A stretch of 64,000 nt of DNA from Luteimonas yindakuii (GCF_004803715.2 NZ_CP039383.2:124001-188000), one strand, 5' to 3'; shown: positions 49,074 to 60,912, numbered from the stretch's first letter. Program-made: numbers and translations. Notes: generated by a model from the sequence alone, not told the origin.

Positions 49074-49754
49074 ATGGCCGCCTCCCTGTTCTCCCGTGCC
49101 CCACTTCCCTGGAAGCCGCTCGCCGGCCGCGCGCTCGAGCTGGCGCTGAACCAGCTGCTGGCGCTCGATCCCGATACCCGTGACGCCATCCGCCGCCTCG
49201 ACGGCCGCCACGTGGTGGTGCGGCTGGCCGCGCCGGAGCTTGCGCTGCGGCTGGATGTCGATGGCGACCGGCTGCGCGTGGGTCCGGTCATCACCGGCGA
49301 CGACGATGCCGACCTTTCCGTGCGCGGCACGCTCGCCGGCCTGCTCGCACAGCTGCCGTTGCTGCAGCGGTCCGGCGCCGGCGGTACCGGGCGCGTGCGC
49401 ATCGAGGGCGATGCCGACCTGGCGCGACAGCTGCAGCGGCTTGCGCGCGGCTTCGACCCGGACTGGCAGGCACCGTTCGTGCGCCTGTTCGGCGAGGTCG
49501 CCGGCGTGCAGATTGCCGGGCTGTTTGCCGGCGCGCTGCGGCAGGCCGAAGTGGTCGGCCGCAATCTCGCCGAAAGCACGGCGGAGTTCCTGACCGAGGA
49601 GTCGCGCGACCTGGTCGGCCGCAACGAACTCGATGCCTTCCTCGACGATGTCGACGCCGTGCGCGATGGCGTCGAACGCATGGACGCACGGGTGCGCCGC
49701 CTGCGCACGCTCGCCGCGGAACGCGGCATCGCGATGCCCGAGGCCGGCCGATGA
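49074..49754 (+). CDS. ubiJ: UbiJ, ubiquinone biosynthesis accessory factor
   Basis: 226 residues with an SCP2 lipid-binding domain (about 15-115; [56 protein letters not shown]) and a C-terminal helical tail ending in a coiled coil ([18 protein letters not shown]). UbiJ holds hydrophobic ubiquinone intermediates for the Ubi enzyme complex. The stop overlaps the ubiB start. The ubiE gene that often precedes ubiJ is absent. Confidence 0.9.
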   Translation: MAASLFSRAPLPWKPLAGRALELALNQLLALDPDTRDAIRRLDGRHVVVRLAAPELALRLDVDGDRLRVGPVITGDDDADLSVRGTLAGLLAQLPLLQRSGAGGTGRVRIEGDADLARQLQRLARGFDPDWQAPFVRLFGEVAGVQIAGLFAGALRQAEVVGRNLAESTAEFLTEESRDLVGRNELDAFLDDVDAVRDGVERMDARVRRLRTLAAERGIAMPEAGR

Positions 49755-51430
49755 GTGCGACCCGGCGTGCACTGCGCATCGGCCGCGTCCTGCTCCGTTA
49801 CCGCCTCGACGACCTCCTCGCCGGTACGCCGGCCGAGCGCTGGCTGCGCTTGATGCATCCGTTCGTGCCGCGGGCCTCGCCGGCGGTGGCGGCGCTGCCA
49901 CCGGGTGCGCGGCTGCGCATGGCGCTCGACGAACTCGGCCCGATCTTCGTCAAGTTCGGGCAGATCCTGTCGACGCGGCGCGACCTCATCCCGCCGGCGA
50001 TCGCCGAGGAGCTGGCGCTGCTGCAGGACAGCGTCGCGCCGTTCGATGGCGACCACGCACGCGCGCTGGTGGAAGCCGCGCTCGGCCAGCCCATCGACGT
50101 GGCGTTCGCGCGCTTCGACACGGTGCCGCTGGCGTCGGCGTCGATCGCCCAGGTGCACGCGGCCACGCTGCATGGCGTCGGCGACGCGCCCGGCCGCGAG
50201 GTCGTGGTCAAGGTGCTGCGCCCCGGCGTGGAAGCCCGCATCGCCGCCGACATCGCCCTGCTGCGGCGCATCGCCGCGCTGGTCGAGCGCACCCATCCGC
50301 GCGCCGACAAGCTGCGCCCGCGCGAGATCGTGGCCGAGATCGAGAGCACGCTGGCCGCCGAGCTCGACCTGCAGCGCGAGGGCGCCAACGCCTCGGTGCT
50401 GCGCCGCAACTGGCTGGGCTCGGATGCGCTGTACGTGCCCGACGTGGTGTGGTCGCACACGGCGGAACGCGTGCTGACGCTGGAACGCGTGCACGGCATC
50501 CCCAGCGACGACATCGCCGCGCTCGATGCCGCCGGCATCGACCGCCGCGCGCTGGCCGCCACCGGCGTGCGTGTGTTCTACGAACAGGTGTTCCGCGACA
50601 ACTTCTTCCACGCCGATGCGCACGCCGGCAACATCTGGGTCGATCCGGATCCGGCGCGTGCGCGTCACCCGCGCTTCATCGCGCTGGACTTCGGCATCGT
50701 CGGCCAGCTCTCGCGCGAGGACCAGTACTACCTCGCCGAGAACTTCATGGCGATCTTCAACCGCGACTACCGCCGCATCGCCGAGCTGCACCTCGAGGCC
50801 GGCTGGATGCCCCCGCACATGCGCCTGGATGAGCTGGAGGCCGCGGTGCGTGGCGTGTGCGAGCCGTACTTCACCCGCCCGCTGGCGGAGATCTCGCTGG
50901 CCGAGGTGCTGGGCAAGCTGTTCCGTACCGCGCAGCGTTTCCAGCTGACCCTGCAGCCGCAGCTGATCCTGCTGCAGAAGACCCTGCTGTCGATCGAGGG
51001 CCTCGGCCGCCTGCTGGACCCCAGGATCGACATCTGGGCCGAGGCGCGGCCGGTGCTGGAGCGGATCCTGCGCGAGCGCTACAGCCCGCGGCGGCTGGCG
51101 CGCGAGTTCCGTCGCCGCCTGCCGGAACTGGTGACCCATGCACCCGACATGCCGGTGCTGGTGCACGCCTGGCTGCGGCAGCAGGTCGAGGGCCGCCACG
51201 AGCTGCGCATGCGGTCGACCGACCTCGCTGCGCTCACCGCCAGCGTGCACGGGCTGCAGCGACGCGTGGTCGGCGCGATCGTCGGCGTCGGCCTGCTGAT
51301 CGCGGCCTCGGTGCTGTACGCGCTGGAAGCGGGTGGCCCGTCGCTTGCCGGCATCCCGCTCGCCGCCTGGGCGGCCGGGCTGGGCGGGCTGTGGGCACTG
51401 CTCGCCGCCTGGCCGCGGCGCAGCGGTTGA
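49751..51430 (+). CDS. ubiB: UbiB, ubiquinone biosynthesis kinase/ATPase-like protein
   Basis: 559 residues. The family KxGQ motif is in [16 protein letters not shown], followed by the alanine-rich loop [19 protein letters not shown], the catalytic [12 protein letters not shown] and metal-binding LDFGIVGQL. Two C-terminal transmembrane helices ([18 protein letters not shown] and [18 protein letters not shown]) anchor it. Needed for early coenzyme Q steps; regarded as an atypical kinase with ATPase activity. Overlaps ubiJ by 4 bp. Confidence 0.95.
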   Translation: MSATRRALRIGRVLLRYRLDDLLAGTPAERWLRLMHPFVPRASPAVAALPPGARLRMALDELGPIFVKFGQILSTRRDLIPPAIAEELALLQDSVAPFDGDHARALVEAALGQPIDVAFARFDTVPLASASIAQVHAATLHGVGDAPGREVVVKVLRPGVEARIAADIALLRRIAALVERTHPRADKLRPREIVAEIESTLAAELDLQREGANASVLRRNWLGSDALYVPDVVWSHTAERVLTLERVHGIPSDDIAALDAAGIDRRALAATGVRVFYEQVFRDNFFHADAHAGNIWVDPDPARARHPRFIALDFGIVGQLSREDQYYLAENFMAIFNRDYRRIAELHLEAGWMPPHMRLDELEAAVRGVCEPYFTRPLAEISLAEVLGKLFRTAQRFQLTLQPQLILLQKTLLSIEGLGRLLDPRIDIWAEARPVLERILRERYSPRRLAREFRRRLPELVTHAPDMPVLVHAWLRQQVEGRHELRMRSTDLAALTASVHGLQRRVVGAIVGVGLLIAASVLYALEAGGPSLAGIPLAAWAAGLGGLWALLAAWPRRSG

Positions 51431-51467
51431 GCACGCGCGCCCACCACGCCCGCGGCCGCGGGGACGC

Positions 51468-52172
51468 ATGACGGATCCCATCCCCGTCCTCCACGCCGAT
51501 GACCTGCTGGCCGTGGTCGACAAGCCGGCCGGGCTTGCGATGCACGACAGCAGGCTCGCCCACGGCGAGCCGGACTTCCTCGTCGATCGCCTGCGTGCGC
51601 AGTTCGATCGCCCGGTGTTCCTCGCCCATCGCCTCGACCGCGCCACCAGCGGCTGCGTGCTGGTCGCGTTCGACCGCGACACCGCCGGCCTGCTCGGCGA
51701 ACAGCTGATGTCGCGCGCGGTCGACAAGGAATACCTCGCCGTATGCCGCGGCTGGCCGGCGGAGGACGGGTTCACCGTCGACCACGCGCTCGACGGCGGC
51801 CCCGGCAAGCCGCTCAAGAAGCCGGCGGTGACCGTGTTCGAACGCCTCGCCACCGTCGAGCTGCCGATGCCGACCGGCCAGTTCGACAGCGCCCGCTATG
51901 CGCTGCTGCGCGCGCGCCCGCTGACTGGCCGGTTCCGGCAGATCCGCCGCCATCTCAAGCATCTGTCGCATCACCTGATCGGCGACACCAGCCACGGCGA
52001 CGGCCGCCACAACCGCAATTTCCGCATGCTCGGCATCCACCGCATGCTGCTGCACGCGTCGGCGCTGTCGTTCCGGCATCCGGAGGACGGCCGCACGATG
52101 CGGGTGGACTGCGCGCCGTCCGGCGAGTTCACCCGCGCGCTGGCGCTGTTCGACCGCCCGCCCGTCGGCTGA
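51468..52172 (+). CDS. truC: tRNA pseudouridine synthase TruC-like
   Basis: 234 residues of the RluA/TruC family. N-terminal VLHADDLLAVVDKPAGLAMH, catalytic Asp57 in AHRLDRATSG, then KEYLAVCRG, and C-terminal LTGRFRQIRRHLKHLSHHLIGD with IHRMLLHA. There is no S4 domain, matching TruC, which modifies U65 of tRNA. ATG 51468 (MTDPIPV) fits the family; it lies 37 bp after ubiB. Confidence 0.88.
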   Translation: MTDPIPVLHADDLLAVVDKPAGLAMHDSRLAHGEPDFLVDRLRAQFDRPVFLAHRLDRATSGCVLVAFDRDTAGLLGEQLMSRAVDKEYLAVCRGWPAEDGFTVDHALDGGPGKPLKKPAVTVFERLATVELPMPTGQFDSARYALLRARPLTGRFRQIRRHLKHLSHHLIGDTSHGDGRHNRNFRMLGIHRMLLHASALSFRHPEDGRTMRVDCAPSGEFTRALALFDRPPVG

Positions 52173-52243
52173 TCGGCTCGGCGGTCGCGACCGCTGAAAT
52201 CGCTCGCCGAACGGGCGGCAATGAACCGGATCCGGGTTGCGGA

Positions 52244-52981
52244 TCAGACCCCCATGTAGCGCCCGGGGCGGTGGTTGAACATGATCACCAGGCTCAGCAC
52301 CGCCGCGCCGATCGCCGAATACAGCACCTGGCCGGGTTCGAACAGCAGCAGCGCCAGCGTCATCAGCGCCGCGTCGAAGCCCATCTGGATGCGCCCGGCG
52401 CTCCAGCCGCGGCTGCGTTGCAGGTACACCGCGAGGATGCCCACCCCGCCGAGGCTGGCGCGGTGGCGGATGAAGAACAGGATGCCCAGGCCGGTCAGCG
52501 CACCGCCGACGATCGCGGCGTACAGCGGCGACATCTCCGCCGGCGACACCCAGCGCGGCAGGGCGTCGGCGACCCAGCCCACCGCGGCCACCGCGCAGAA
52601 GGTCTTGAGGGTGAACTCCCAGCCCATCCGCCGCGCCGCCAGCCAGTAGAACGGCAGGTTGACCAGCACGAAGGTCAGGCCGAACGCCCAGCCCAGCGCG
52701 TGGTGGAGCATTAACGCGATGCCGGCCATGCCGCCGATCACCAGCCCGCCGTCGGCGAACACCGCCAGTCCCAGCGACGCGGTCAGCGTGGCGAGCAGCA
52801 GGCCCTGCACGTCCTCGGCCACGGTGTGGCGCGCGGTGGCGGCGGCGGCGGGCGTGCCGGCGGAATCGGGCGGAGGCGTCAGCGGGCCGGAGGTCACCGG
52901 CGGCGGGGAGCCGGCGTCGCCGGCGCCATCGGGTAGTGGAGTGGGGTCGGACAGGGGGGACACGGCGGCGTTCATCGGCAT
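52244..52981 (-). CDS. YitT-family membrane protein
   Basis: 245 residues. A proline/serine-rich N-terminal 50 residues (disordered) precede five or six hydrophobic helices with the YitT features GGLVIGGMAGIALMLHHALG, FVLVNLPFYWLAARRMG, and FFIRHRASLGGVGILAVYLQ. Family members are inner-membrane proteins without the usual C-terminal DUF2179 domain here. Function unknown. Starts at ATG 52981 or 52975. Convergent with truC. Confidence 0.85.
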   Translation of the reverse strand: MPMNAAVSPLSDPTPLPDGAGDAGSPPPVTSGPLTPPPDSAGTPAAAATARHTVAEDVQGLLLATLTASLGLAVFADGGLVIGGMAGIALMLHHALGWAFGLTFVLVNLPFYWLAARRMGWEFTLKTFCAVAAVGWVADALPRWVSPAEMSPLYAAIVGGALTGLGILFFIRHRASLGGVGILAVYLQRSRGWSAGRIQMGFDAALMTLALLLFEPGQVLYSAIGAAVLSLVIMFNHRPGRYMGV

Positions 52982-53127
52982 GGATGTTGCGGCGCAGCAT
53001 GATCGCAGCCACGCACTGCCGCGACAATCCCGCCTGCAGTGCCTCGTTCATCGTCCCCACGCGCCCCCTGTGCCGTCCTCGCCAGCCCTGGACGCGCGCT
53101 CGCGTGCGCGGTCGCGGACGTAGCGGC

Positions 53128-53538
53128 GTGAGCGGCTACGAGGTCCCGGAAGACGAGATCGTGGAGCGCTTCGTGCGCGCCAGCGGCCCCGGCGGCCAGA
53201 ACGTCAACAAGGTGTCCACCGCGGTCGAACTGCGTTTCGACATCGCCGGCTCGCCGTCGCTGGACGAGGCGCTGCGCGCACGGCTGCTCGCACGGCGCGA
53301 CCGCCGCGTCACCGCCGACGGCGTACTGGTGATCAGCGCCCAGCGCTTCCGCACCCAGGAGCGGAACCGCGAGGACGCCCGCGTGCGGCTGCAGGCGTTC
53401 ATCGATGCCGGCCTGCATGTGGATGCACCGCGCATCGCCACCCGGCCCACCCGGGCCTCGAAGAAGCGCCGCCTCGATGGCAAGCGCGCACGCAGTGACA
53501 TCAAGCGCGGCCGCGGCCGCCCTGACTGGAGCGATTGA
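53128..53538 (+). CDS. arfB: ArfB, ribosome-rescue peptidyl-tRNA hydrolase
   Basis: 136 residues from a GTG start (SGYEVPEDEI). The GGQ motif is at 22-24 in ASGPGGQNVNKVST, which hydrolyses peptidyl-tRNA on stalled ribosomes. The basic C-terminal tail (SKKRRLDGKRARSDIKRGRG), which enters the empty mRNA channel, is present. Together these define ArfB/YaeJ rather than a classical release factor. The next gene starts 1 base after its stop. Confidence 0.92.
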   Translation: MSGYEVPEDEIVERFVRASGPGGQNVNKVSTAVELRFDIAGSPSLDEALRARLLARRDRRVTADGVLVISAQRFRTQERNREDARVRLQAFIDAGLHVDAPRIATRPTRASKKRRLDGKRARSDIKRGRGRPDWSD

Positions 53539-53539
53539 G

Positions 53540-54157
53540 TTGGACCCGACCCCCGCACAGCAGGACGACCTCCTGATCCCGGTTCCCCCTAACGTGCCGC
53601 GGGTGAAGCCGAACCGCTTCACCCGCTGGCTGGCGCGGACCATCCTGCGCATCGGCGGCTGGCGGGTGGTCGGCGAGCTGCCGGACGTGTCGCGGCTGGT
53701 GCTGATCGGCGCGCCGCATTCGTCCAACTGGGACGGGCTGTGGGCGTTCAGCGCCAAGGTCGCGCTGGGGCTGGACGTGCGCGTGCTGGGCAAGGATTCG
53801 CTGTTCCGGGTGCCCGGGCTGGGCTGGCTTCTGCACCGGCTCGGGGTGATCCCGGTCGACCGCTCGGCGGCCAGCGGCGTGGTGCTGCAGGCCGCCCAGC
53901 TGCTGCGCACCCGCGAACGGCTCTGGTACGGACTGGCCCCCGAGGGCACGCGCAAGCGGGTGGAACGCTGGAAGCCCGGCTTCTGGAAGATCGCCAAGGC
54001 CGCCAACGTGCCGATCCTGCGCATGTACCTGCACTACCCCGACCGGGTGGTCGGCTTCGGCCCGCTGTTCCATCCCGGGACCGACCTCGCCACCGACATG
54101 GCCGAACTGCGCGAGTGGTACCGCCCGTGGATCGGCAAGAACCGCGGCACGGTGTGA
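53540..54157 (+). CDS. lysophospholipid acyltransferase family (PlsC-like)
   Basis: 205 residues from a TTG codon one base after arfB (TTGGACCCGACC). Motif I is APHSSNWDG (family HxxxxD variant), with GVIPVDRSAASGVV and the APEGTRK motif III. This is the small membrane-associated acyltransferase seen in many Xanthomonadaceae; the acceptor is probably 1-acylglycerophosphate or a similar lipid (inference). The N-terminal PVPPNVPR segment matches relatives, supporting the TTG start. Overlaps the next gene by 4 bp. Confidence 0.82.
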   Translation: MDPTPAQQDDLLIPVPPNVPRVKPNRFTRWLARTILRIGGWRVVGELPDVSRLVLIGAPHSSNWDGLWAFSAKVALGLDVRVLGKDSLFRVPGLGWLLHRLGVIPVDRSAASGVVLQAAQLLRTRERLWYGLAPEGTRKRVERWKPGFWKIAKAANVPILRMYLHYPDRVVGFGPLFHPGTDLATDMAELREWYRPWIGKNRGTV

Positions 54158-55149
54158 GCACCCCGCGCGCAGCCCTCGCAGCCAGCCTGACGCTGTTGCT
54201 CTGCGTTGCAGGCGTGTGGCTATGGCTATCCCGCGAGGGTGCCGACGGAACCGCACCGGCTGTTGACACCCCGGCAGCCGCGGCAGAAGCCGCGACGGTC
54301 CAGCACGTGCCTGCGCCGTGGGCGCCCTTGCCGCCGCAGGGGCAGCCGCTGCGACTGGTGGCGGCCGACCTGCGCGCGCGCGCCGACCGCGGTGATGCCC
54401 GCGCCGCCTGCAGGCTGGCTGCGGAAGCCATGCACTGCGAGGGAGCCTGGCTTGCGACGCGCGAGGCGGAGCGCAGTGCCCAGCGTGTGCTGGCCCATGT
54501 CGCGAAGATGCCGGTCGATGCCGGCACCCGCGAGCGCGTCCACGAACAGCAGGCAGCGGCGAAGGCGACTCTTGCCGCGACCGAGGCGCGTTGTGGCGGT
54601 GTCGATCCGCTGGACCCCGCCGAGCGCGTGCATTACTGGCGGCAGGCGGCGCTGGCCGGCCACCCCGCGGCCATGCGCCACTACGCGGTCGGCAATGCGT
54701 TCCGCTGGCGCGACGTGGTGGAGGTTGCGCCACAGCTCGATATCTACCGGCGCGAAGCGGAATCGGTTGCCACCCGGGCCGCGCGGGCGGGCGATCTGGA
54801 CCTCGCCATCGCCCTGGGGCTGGGTTATCTCGGGACCCGGGACGGCCCTTCCTGGCGCCCGTTCCTTGCCCAGGTGCTGCAACCCGATCCCGTGCGCGCA
54901 TTGGCGTGGTTGCAGGCGGCACGTGCACACCCGGCGGTCGCCGCGCTTCCGGCCGGCCATCCACTGCGGGAGCGCCTGGATGCGGGGCTCGAGACAGCGG
55001 CCGAGCAGCTGCCGCTCGACATGCCGGTGCCAGCCCCTGAAACCCTGCCAGTGCTCGCCGGGGTGGTGCCACGGGCGGATCCTCGCAATGGCGGCATCGG
55101 CGATATCGATCCGACGGCCTGCGATGCGGAGGTCCTTCGCCGGCGCTGA
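54154..55149 (+). CDS. hypothetical protein with N-terminal membrane anchor
   Basis: 331 residues from a GTG overlapping the previous stop (GTGA). One N-terminal hydrophobic segment (LAASLTLLLCVAGVWLWL) could be an uncleaved anchor or signal. The rest is helical, alanine-rich and resembles Sel1/TPR-like repeats (DRGDARAACRLAAEAMHCE, ALAGHPAAMRHYAVGNAF, GDLDLAIALGLGYLG). I do not recognise a specific family. Cysteines at CRLAAEAMHC and near the end may form disulfides in the periplasm. Coupled to the acyltransferase gene. Confidence 0.65.
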   Translation: MSTPRAALAASLTLLLCVAGVWLWLSREGADGTAPAVDTPAAAAEAATVQHVPAPWAPLPPQGQPLRLVAADLRARADRGDARAACRLAAEAMHCEGAWLATREAERSAQRVLAHVAKMPVDAGTRERVHEQQAAAKATLAATEARCGGVDPLDPAERVHYWRQAALAGHPAAMRHYAVGNAFRWRDVVEVAPQLDIYRREAESVATRAARAGDLDLAIALGLGYLGTRDGPSWRPFLAQVLQPDPVRALAWLQAARAHPAVAALPAGHPLRERLDAGLETAAEQLPLDMPVPAPETLPVLAGVVPRADPRNGGIGDIDPTACDAEVLRRR

Positions 55150-55152
55150 CTT

Positions 55153-56133
55153 TCAGCGGTCAGAGTGCGCCCCGCGCCTGGCGCCATCGGCGTCGAACAG
55201 GTCCGGCTTGATCAGCTCGATGAAGGCACGCGCCTGCGGGGAGGGCTGCTTGCCCTTGCGCATCACCACTCCGTAACTGCGACGCGGGAACCAGCGGGCC
55301 AGCGGCCGTGCCGTCAGGTGGGCGAGGTCGGCGCCGTCCAGGCACATCGCGGTGACGATGCTGATCCCCAGGCCCATCGCCACGTAGCGCTTGATCACCT
55401 CCCAGCCGCCGACCTCCATCGCCACCGTGTACGGCACGCGGTGCTGGTGGAACACCATGTCGACCAGCCGGTAGGTGGTGAGCCGGCGCGGCGGCAGGAT
55501 CAGCCCGTACGGCGACAGGTCCTCCAGCGCCAGCTCCGCCTTCTGCGCCAGCGGGTGCCCGTGCGGCATGATCAGCATCGGGTCGAAGCGGTAGAGCGGG
55601 GCGTATTCGAGATCTCCGGGCACGTCGAGCATCGACCCCACGGCAAGGTCGACCGCATCGCGCCGCAGCAGGTCGAGGCCGCTTTCACCGGTGACGTTGT
55701 GCAGGCTCAGGCGCACCTCGGGCTGTGCCATGCGGTAGGCGGCGATGATCGGCGGCAGCAGGTGCAGGATCGTCGCCGTACCGGCCGCGATCTGCAGCTC
55801 GCCGGCATCCATGCCGCGCAGCTGGTTGCGGAACGCGGTGGTGAGCCCGTCGAACTGTTCGACCAGTGGCCGTGCCAGTTCGTACAGCGCCTCGCCTTCG
55901 CGGGTCGGCACCAGCCGCCGGCCGCTGCGCTCGAGCAGGCGCACGCCCAGGTCGCGTTCCAGTGCCTGTAGCTGCAGGGTCACCGCCGGCTGGCTGAGGA
56001 ACAGGGCCTCGGCGGCACGCGACACCGAGCCCAGCCGCGCCACCTGGCAGAACGCCCGCAACGGCTTGAGCCGGTCGCCCTTGTAGGCGAAAAGCGCGCC
56101 GGATCGCGGTTCTCTGGTGTGCTTTCCCGGCAT
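55153..56133 (-). CDS. LysR-family transcriptional regulator, likely controls aceBA
   Basis: 326 residues. N-terminal HTH (about 20-80): LRAFCQVARLGSVSRAAEAL-FLSQPAVTLQLQALE, then a periplasmic-binding-type effector domain (about 105-310; GELQIAAGTATILHLLP, SLHNVTGESGLDLLRRDAVDLAVGS). The fold is close to the CysB/Cbl branch. It is divergent from aceB with 95 bp between starts; LysR genes usually regulate the divergent neighbour, so control of the glyoxylate shunt is likely (inference). Its 3' end converges on the preceding gene, 3 bp apart. Confidence 0.9.
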   Translation of the reverse strand: MPGKHTREPRSGALFAYKGDRLKPLRAFCQVARLGSVSRAAEALFLSQPAVTLQLQALERDLGVRLLERSGRRLVPTREGEALYELARPLVEQFDGLTTAFRNQLRGMDAGELQIAAGTATILHLLPPIIAAYRMAQPEVRLSLHNVTGESGLDLLRRDAVDLAVGSMLDVPGDLEYAPLYRFDPMLIMPHGHPLAQKAELALEDLSPYGLILPPRRLTTYRLVDMVFHQHRVPYTVAMEVGGWEVIKRYVAMGLGISIVTAMCLDGADLAHLTARPLARWFPRRSYGVVMRKGKQPSPQARAFIELIKPDLFDADGARRGAHSDR

Positions 56134-56156
56134 ATCAGGAAACCTTATAGGCAGGA

Positions 56157-56184
56157 TTGATAAAACTGCTTTGCCAAATACAGT
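56157..56184 (+). promoter_or_regulatory. sigma-70-type promoter candidate for aceB
   Basis: TTGATA (56157-56162), 16-bp spacer, TACAGT (56179-56184): five and four of six consensus bases. It lies in an AT-rich stretch between the LysR gene and aceB, the natural place for a LysR operator, and gives a leader of roughly 40 bases. Confidence 0.45.
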
Positions 56185-56228
56185 ACGCGAAAGGATGGTG
56201 GGGCTCGACCCAGTGCACGGAGCCCCGC

Positions 56229-57836
<1,608 letters not shown>

Positions 57837-57860
57837 TCCCTTTCCCGACGGAGCATTGCC

Positions 57861-59169
57861 ATGAGCCAACACACGCTGCCTGATGCCGACGCCCTTGCCC
57901 GCGACTGGGCCAGCAATCCCCGCTGGAACGGCATCACCCGCCATTACGGTCCCGAGGACGTGGTCCGCCTGCGCGGTACCGTCCATGTCGAGCATTCACT
58001 GGCGCGTCTCGGCGCCGACAAGCTGTGGCGCTCGCTGCAGTCCGAACCCTTCGTCAACGCGCTGGGCGCGCTCACCGGCAACCAGGCGATGCAGCAGGTC
58101 AAGGCCGGGCTGAAGGCGATCTATCTCTCCGGCTGGCAGGTGGCCGCCGACGCCAACCTCGCCGGGCAGATGTATCCGGACCAGTCGCTGTACCCGGCCG
58201 ATTCGGTGCCGGCGGTGGTCAAGCGCATCAACAACACCCTGCTGCGCGCCGACCAGCTGCACCACGCCGAGGGCGACGGCTCCATCGATTTCCTGCAGCC
58301 CATCGTCGCCGATGCCGAGGCCGGCTTCGGAGGCGTGCTCAACGCCTTCGAGCTGATGAAGGCGATGATCGAGGCCGGCGCGGCCGGCGTGCACTTCGAG
58401 GACCAGCTCGCCTCGGTGAAGAAGTGCGGCCACATGGGCGGCAAGGTGCTGGTGCCGACGCGCGAAGCGATCGAGAAGCTTAACGCCGCGCGCCTGGCGG
58501 CCGACGTTATGGGGGTGGGGGTGCCGACACTGATCATCGCGCGCACCGACGCCGAGGCCGCCGACCTGCTGACCAGCGACGTCGACGACAACGACCGTCC
58601 GTTCTGCACCGGCGAGCGCACCGTGGAAGGCTTCTACAAGACCCGCAACGGACTGGACCAGGCGATCAGCCGCGGCCTGGCGTACGCGCCGTACGCGGAC
58701 CTGGTCTGGTGCGAGACCGGCAAGCCGGACCTGGACTTCGCACATCGCTTCACATCGCTTCGCCGAGGCGATCCACGCGAAGTACCCGGGCAAGCTGCTC
58801 GCCTACAACTGCTCGCCGAGCTTCAACTGGAAGAAGAACCTCGACGACGCCACGATCGCGAAGTTCCAGCGTGAGCTGGCGAGTTACGGCTATCGCTTCC
58901 AGTTCATCACCCTGGCGGGCTTCCATGCACTCAACTATTCGATGTTCCACCTCGCCCACGGCTATGCGCGCGCGCAGATGACCGCCTTTGTCGAACTGCA
59001 GGAAGCGGAGTTCGCCGCCGCCGAGCGTGGCTTCACCGCGGTGCGCCACCAGCGCGAGGTCGGCACCGGCTACTTCGACGCGGTGACCCAGGTGATCCAG
59101 CGCGGGCAGTCGTCGACCACCGCGCTGACCGGTTCGACCGAGGAGGAACAGTTCACCCGCGCGGCGTGA
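57861..59169 (+). pseudogene. aceA: isocitrate lyase, disrupted by a 10-bp duplication
   Basis: Isocitrate lyase splits isocitrate into glyoxylate and succinate. The first 297 codons are normal, including the catalytic loop KKCGHMGGK with Cys189, metal-site segments and [11 protein letters not shown]. Then CACATCGCTT is present twice in a row (58741-58760), shifting the frame by +1; the shifted frame ends at 58874 after 337 residues. Downstream, the correct frame resumes cleanly: [41 protein letters not shown] and the C-terminus to 59169. Removing one repeat restores a 432-residue enzyme (E. coli AceA 434). As read, the product lacks the substrate-binding NCSPSFNW segment and should be inactive. 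It could also be an assembly or sequencing error. Confidence 0.92.
58741..58760. repeat. exact 10-bp tandem duplication in aceA
   Basis: CACATCGCTT twice without a gap; the cause of the aceA frameshift. Confidence 0.97.
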
Positions 59170-59400
59170 GGGGAGGTGTTGGACGCGGACAGCGCGGATC
59201 AGGCGAAGGCGCAGTGGCAGAGGAGCGTGCCCGCGGAGCTGCGGGCATGCACATACTCCACGCCCGGTCGTGGACAGCGATGTGCGCCGGTCACGCTGCC
59301 GGCTACGTTGTACGTGCAGCAACCTGGTTCCATCCGCGTTTCTATCCGCGTCGATCCGCGTCAATCCGTTATCCGCGGCCCACGCCCCATGCGTGCGCCG

Positions 59401-60912
59401 TCAGGCCACCGCGGTCATCGGCTCTGCCGTGAAGCCGCGGTAGGTCAGTGCTTCCGCCAGGTGTTGGGCGAGGATGTCCTGGCTGCCGTCGAGATCGGCA
59501 ATGGTGCGCGCGACGCGCAGGATGCGGTGCATGGCGCGCGCCGACAGCTGCAACGACTCGATCGCGCGTTCCAGCAGCTGCTGTTCGGGCGGGCGCAAGC
59601 GGCAATGCGCGGTCGTGGCGGCCTGGTCGAGGTGGGCATTGCAACGGCCACTGCGCGCCTGCTGCACATCGCGCGCCGCTTCCACCCGTACCCGGATCGT
59701 TGCGCTGGCTTCGCCTTCGGGGGCGTCGGGACGCAAGGCTTGCGCAGGCAGCCGCGGCACCTCGACGTGGAGGTCGATGCGATCCAGCAACGGGCCGGAA
59801 ATGCGCGAGCGGTAGCGGCGCACCGCGTCCGGTGCGCAGCGGCAGCGTCCGGATACGTCTCCGGCCCAGCCGCACGGGCAGGGATTCATCGCCGCAACCA
59901 GCTGGAACCGTGCCGGGAATTCAGCTTGCCGTGCGGCGCGCGAGATCGTCACCACGCCCGACTCCAGCGGCTCGCGCAGCACTTCCAGCGCCGAGCGGTT
60001 CCATTCGGGGAGTTCGTCCAGGAACAGCACGCCGCGATGTGCGAGCGAGATCTCGCCGGGCCGCGGTTCGCTGCCGCCACCGGCCAGTGCCACCGCGCTC
60101 GCAGTGTGGTGAGGAGCGCGGAACGGCCGTTGCCGCCAGCGCGCCGGATCAAGCCCGCCGTTCACCGACGCCACCGCCGCGGCCTCGAGGGCCTCGTCGT
60201 CGCCCGGTTCGGGCAGCAGGCCCGGTAGCCGTGAAGCCAGCAGGGTCTTGCCACAGCCCGGCGGACCGACCAGCAACAGGTGATGGCCTCCGGCCGCGGC
60301 GATCTCCAGTGCACGCCGTGCACGACCCTGGCCGCGCACATCGCGCATGTCGGCGGTGCTCGGCGGTAGCGGCTCCGGCGCCACGCCGGCCGGCAGCGTG
60401 GTGCGGCCATGCAGCATCGCGCAGACCTCGAGCAGGGTGCGCGCGGAACGCACGTCCACCCGGTTGGCCAGCGCGGCTTCCGCGGCATTCCCCGCCGGGA
60501 CCACCAGCCGGCGCCCGGCCTGTGCCACCGCAAGCGCGGCGGGAAGCGCGCCGTCCACCGGCCGCAGTTCGCCGGTCAGGCCGAGTTCGCCGATGAATTC
60601 GGTATCGCGCAGGGCATCCAGCGGAATCTGCCCGCTGGCGGCAAGGATGCCCAGCGCGATCGGCAGGTCGAAGCGGCCGCCGTGCTTCGGAAGGTCCGCC
60701 GGCGCCAGGTTGACGGTGATGCGGCGCGCGGGGAACTCGAACTGCGCGCACTGGATCGCGGCCCGCACCCGATCCTTGGCCTCGCGAACCGCCGCTTCGG
60801 GCAGGCCGACGATGGACATCGACGGCAGGCCACCGCCGAGATGCACTTCCACCTGGACCGGTGGTGCTGCAACCCCGACACGCGCGCGTCCATGCACGAG
60901 TGCGAGTCCCAT
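59401..60912 (-). CDS. comM: YifB/ComM-family Mg-chelatase-like AAA+ ATPase
   Basis: 503 residues. A Lon-substrate-like N-terminal domain (GLPSMSIVGLPEAAVREAKDRV) is followed by the AAA+ core: Walker A VGPPGCGKTLLASRLPGLL, FRAPHHTASAVALAGGG, Walker B GVLFLDELPEW, and the C-terminal lid LSARAMHRILRVARTIADLDG. ComM is a branch-migration helicase that helps integrate DNA during natural transformation. It follows ubiK by 19 bp on the same strand. Confidence 0.93.
   Translation of the reverse strand: MGLALVHGRARVGVAAPPVQVEVHLGGGLPSMSIVGLPEAAVREAKDRVRAAIQCAQFEFPARRITVNLAPADLPKHGGRFDLPIALGILAASGQIPLDALRDTEFIGELGLTGELRPVDGALPAALAVAQAGRRLVVPAGNAAEAALANRVDVRSARTLLEVCAMLHGRTTLPAGVAPEPLPPSTADMRDVRGQGRARRALEIAAAGGHHLLLVGPPGCGKTLLASRLPGLLPEPGDDEALEAAAVASVNGGLDPARWRQRPFRAPHHTASAVALAGGGSEPRPGEISLAHRGVLFLDELPEWNRSALEVLREPLESGVVTISRAARQAEFPARFQLVAAMNPCPCGWAGDVSGRCRCAPDAVRRYRSRISGPLLDRIDLHVEVPRLPAQALRPDAPEGEASATIRVRVEAARDVQQARSGRCNAHLDQAATTAHCRLRPPEQQLLERAIESLQLSARAMHRILRVARTIADLDGSQDILAQHLAEALTYRGFTAEPMTAVA

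Noticed and set aside
59170..59400. Small gene between aceA and comM
   Set aside because: Only short ATCCGCGT-type repeats and no ribosome site or family-like peptide.
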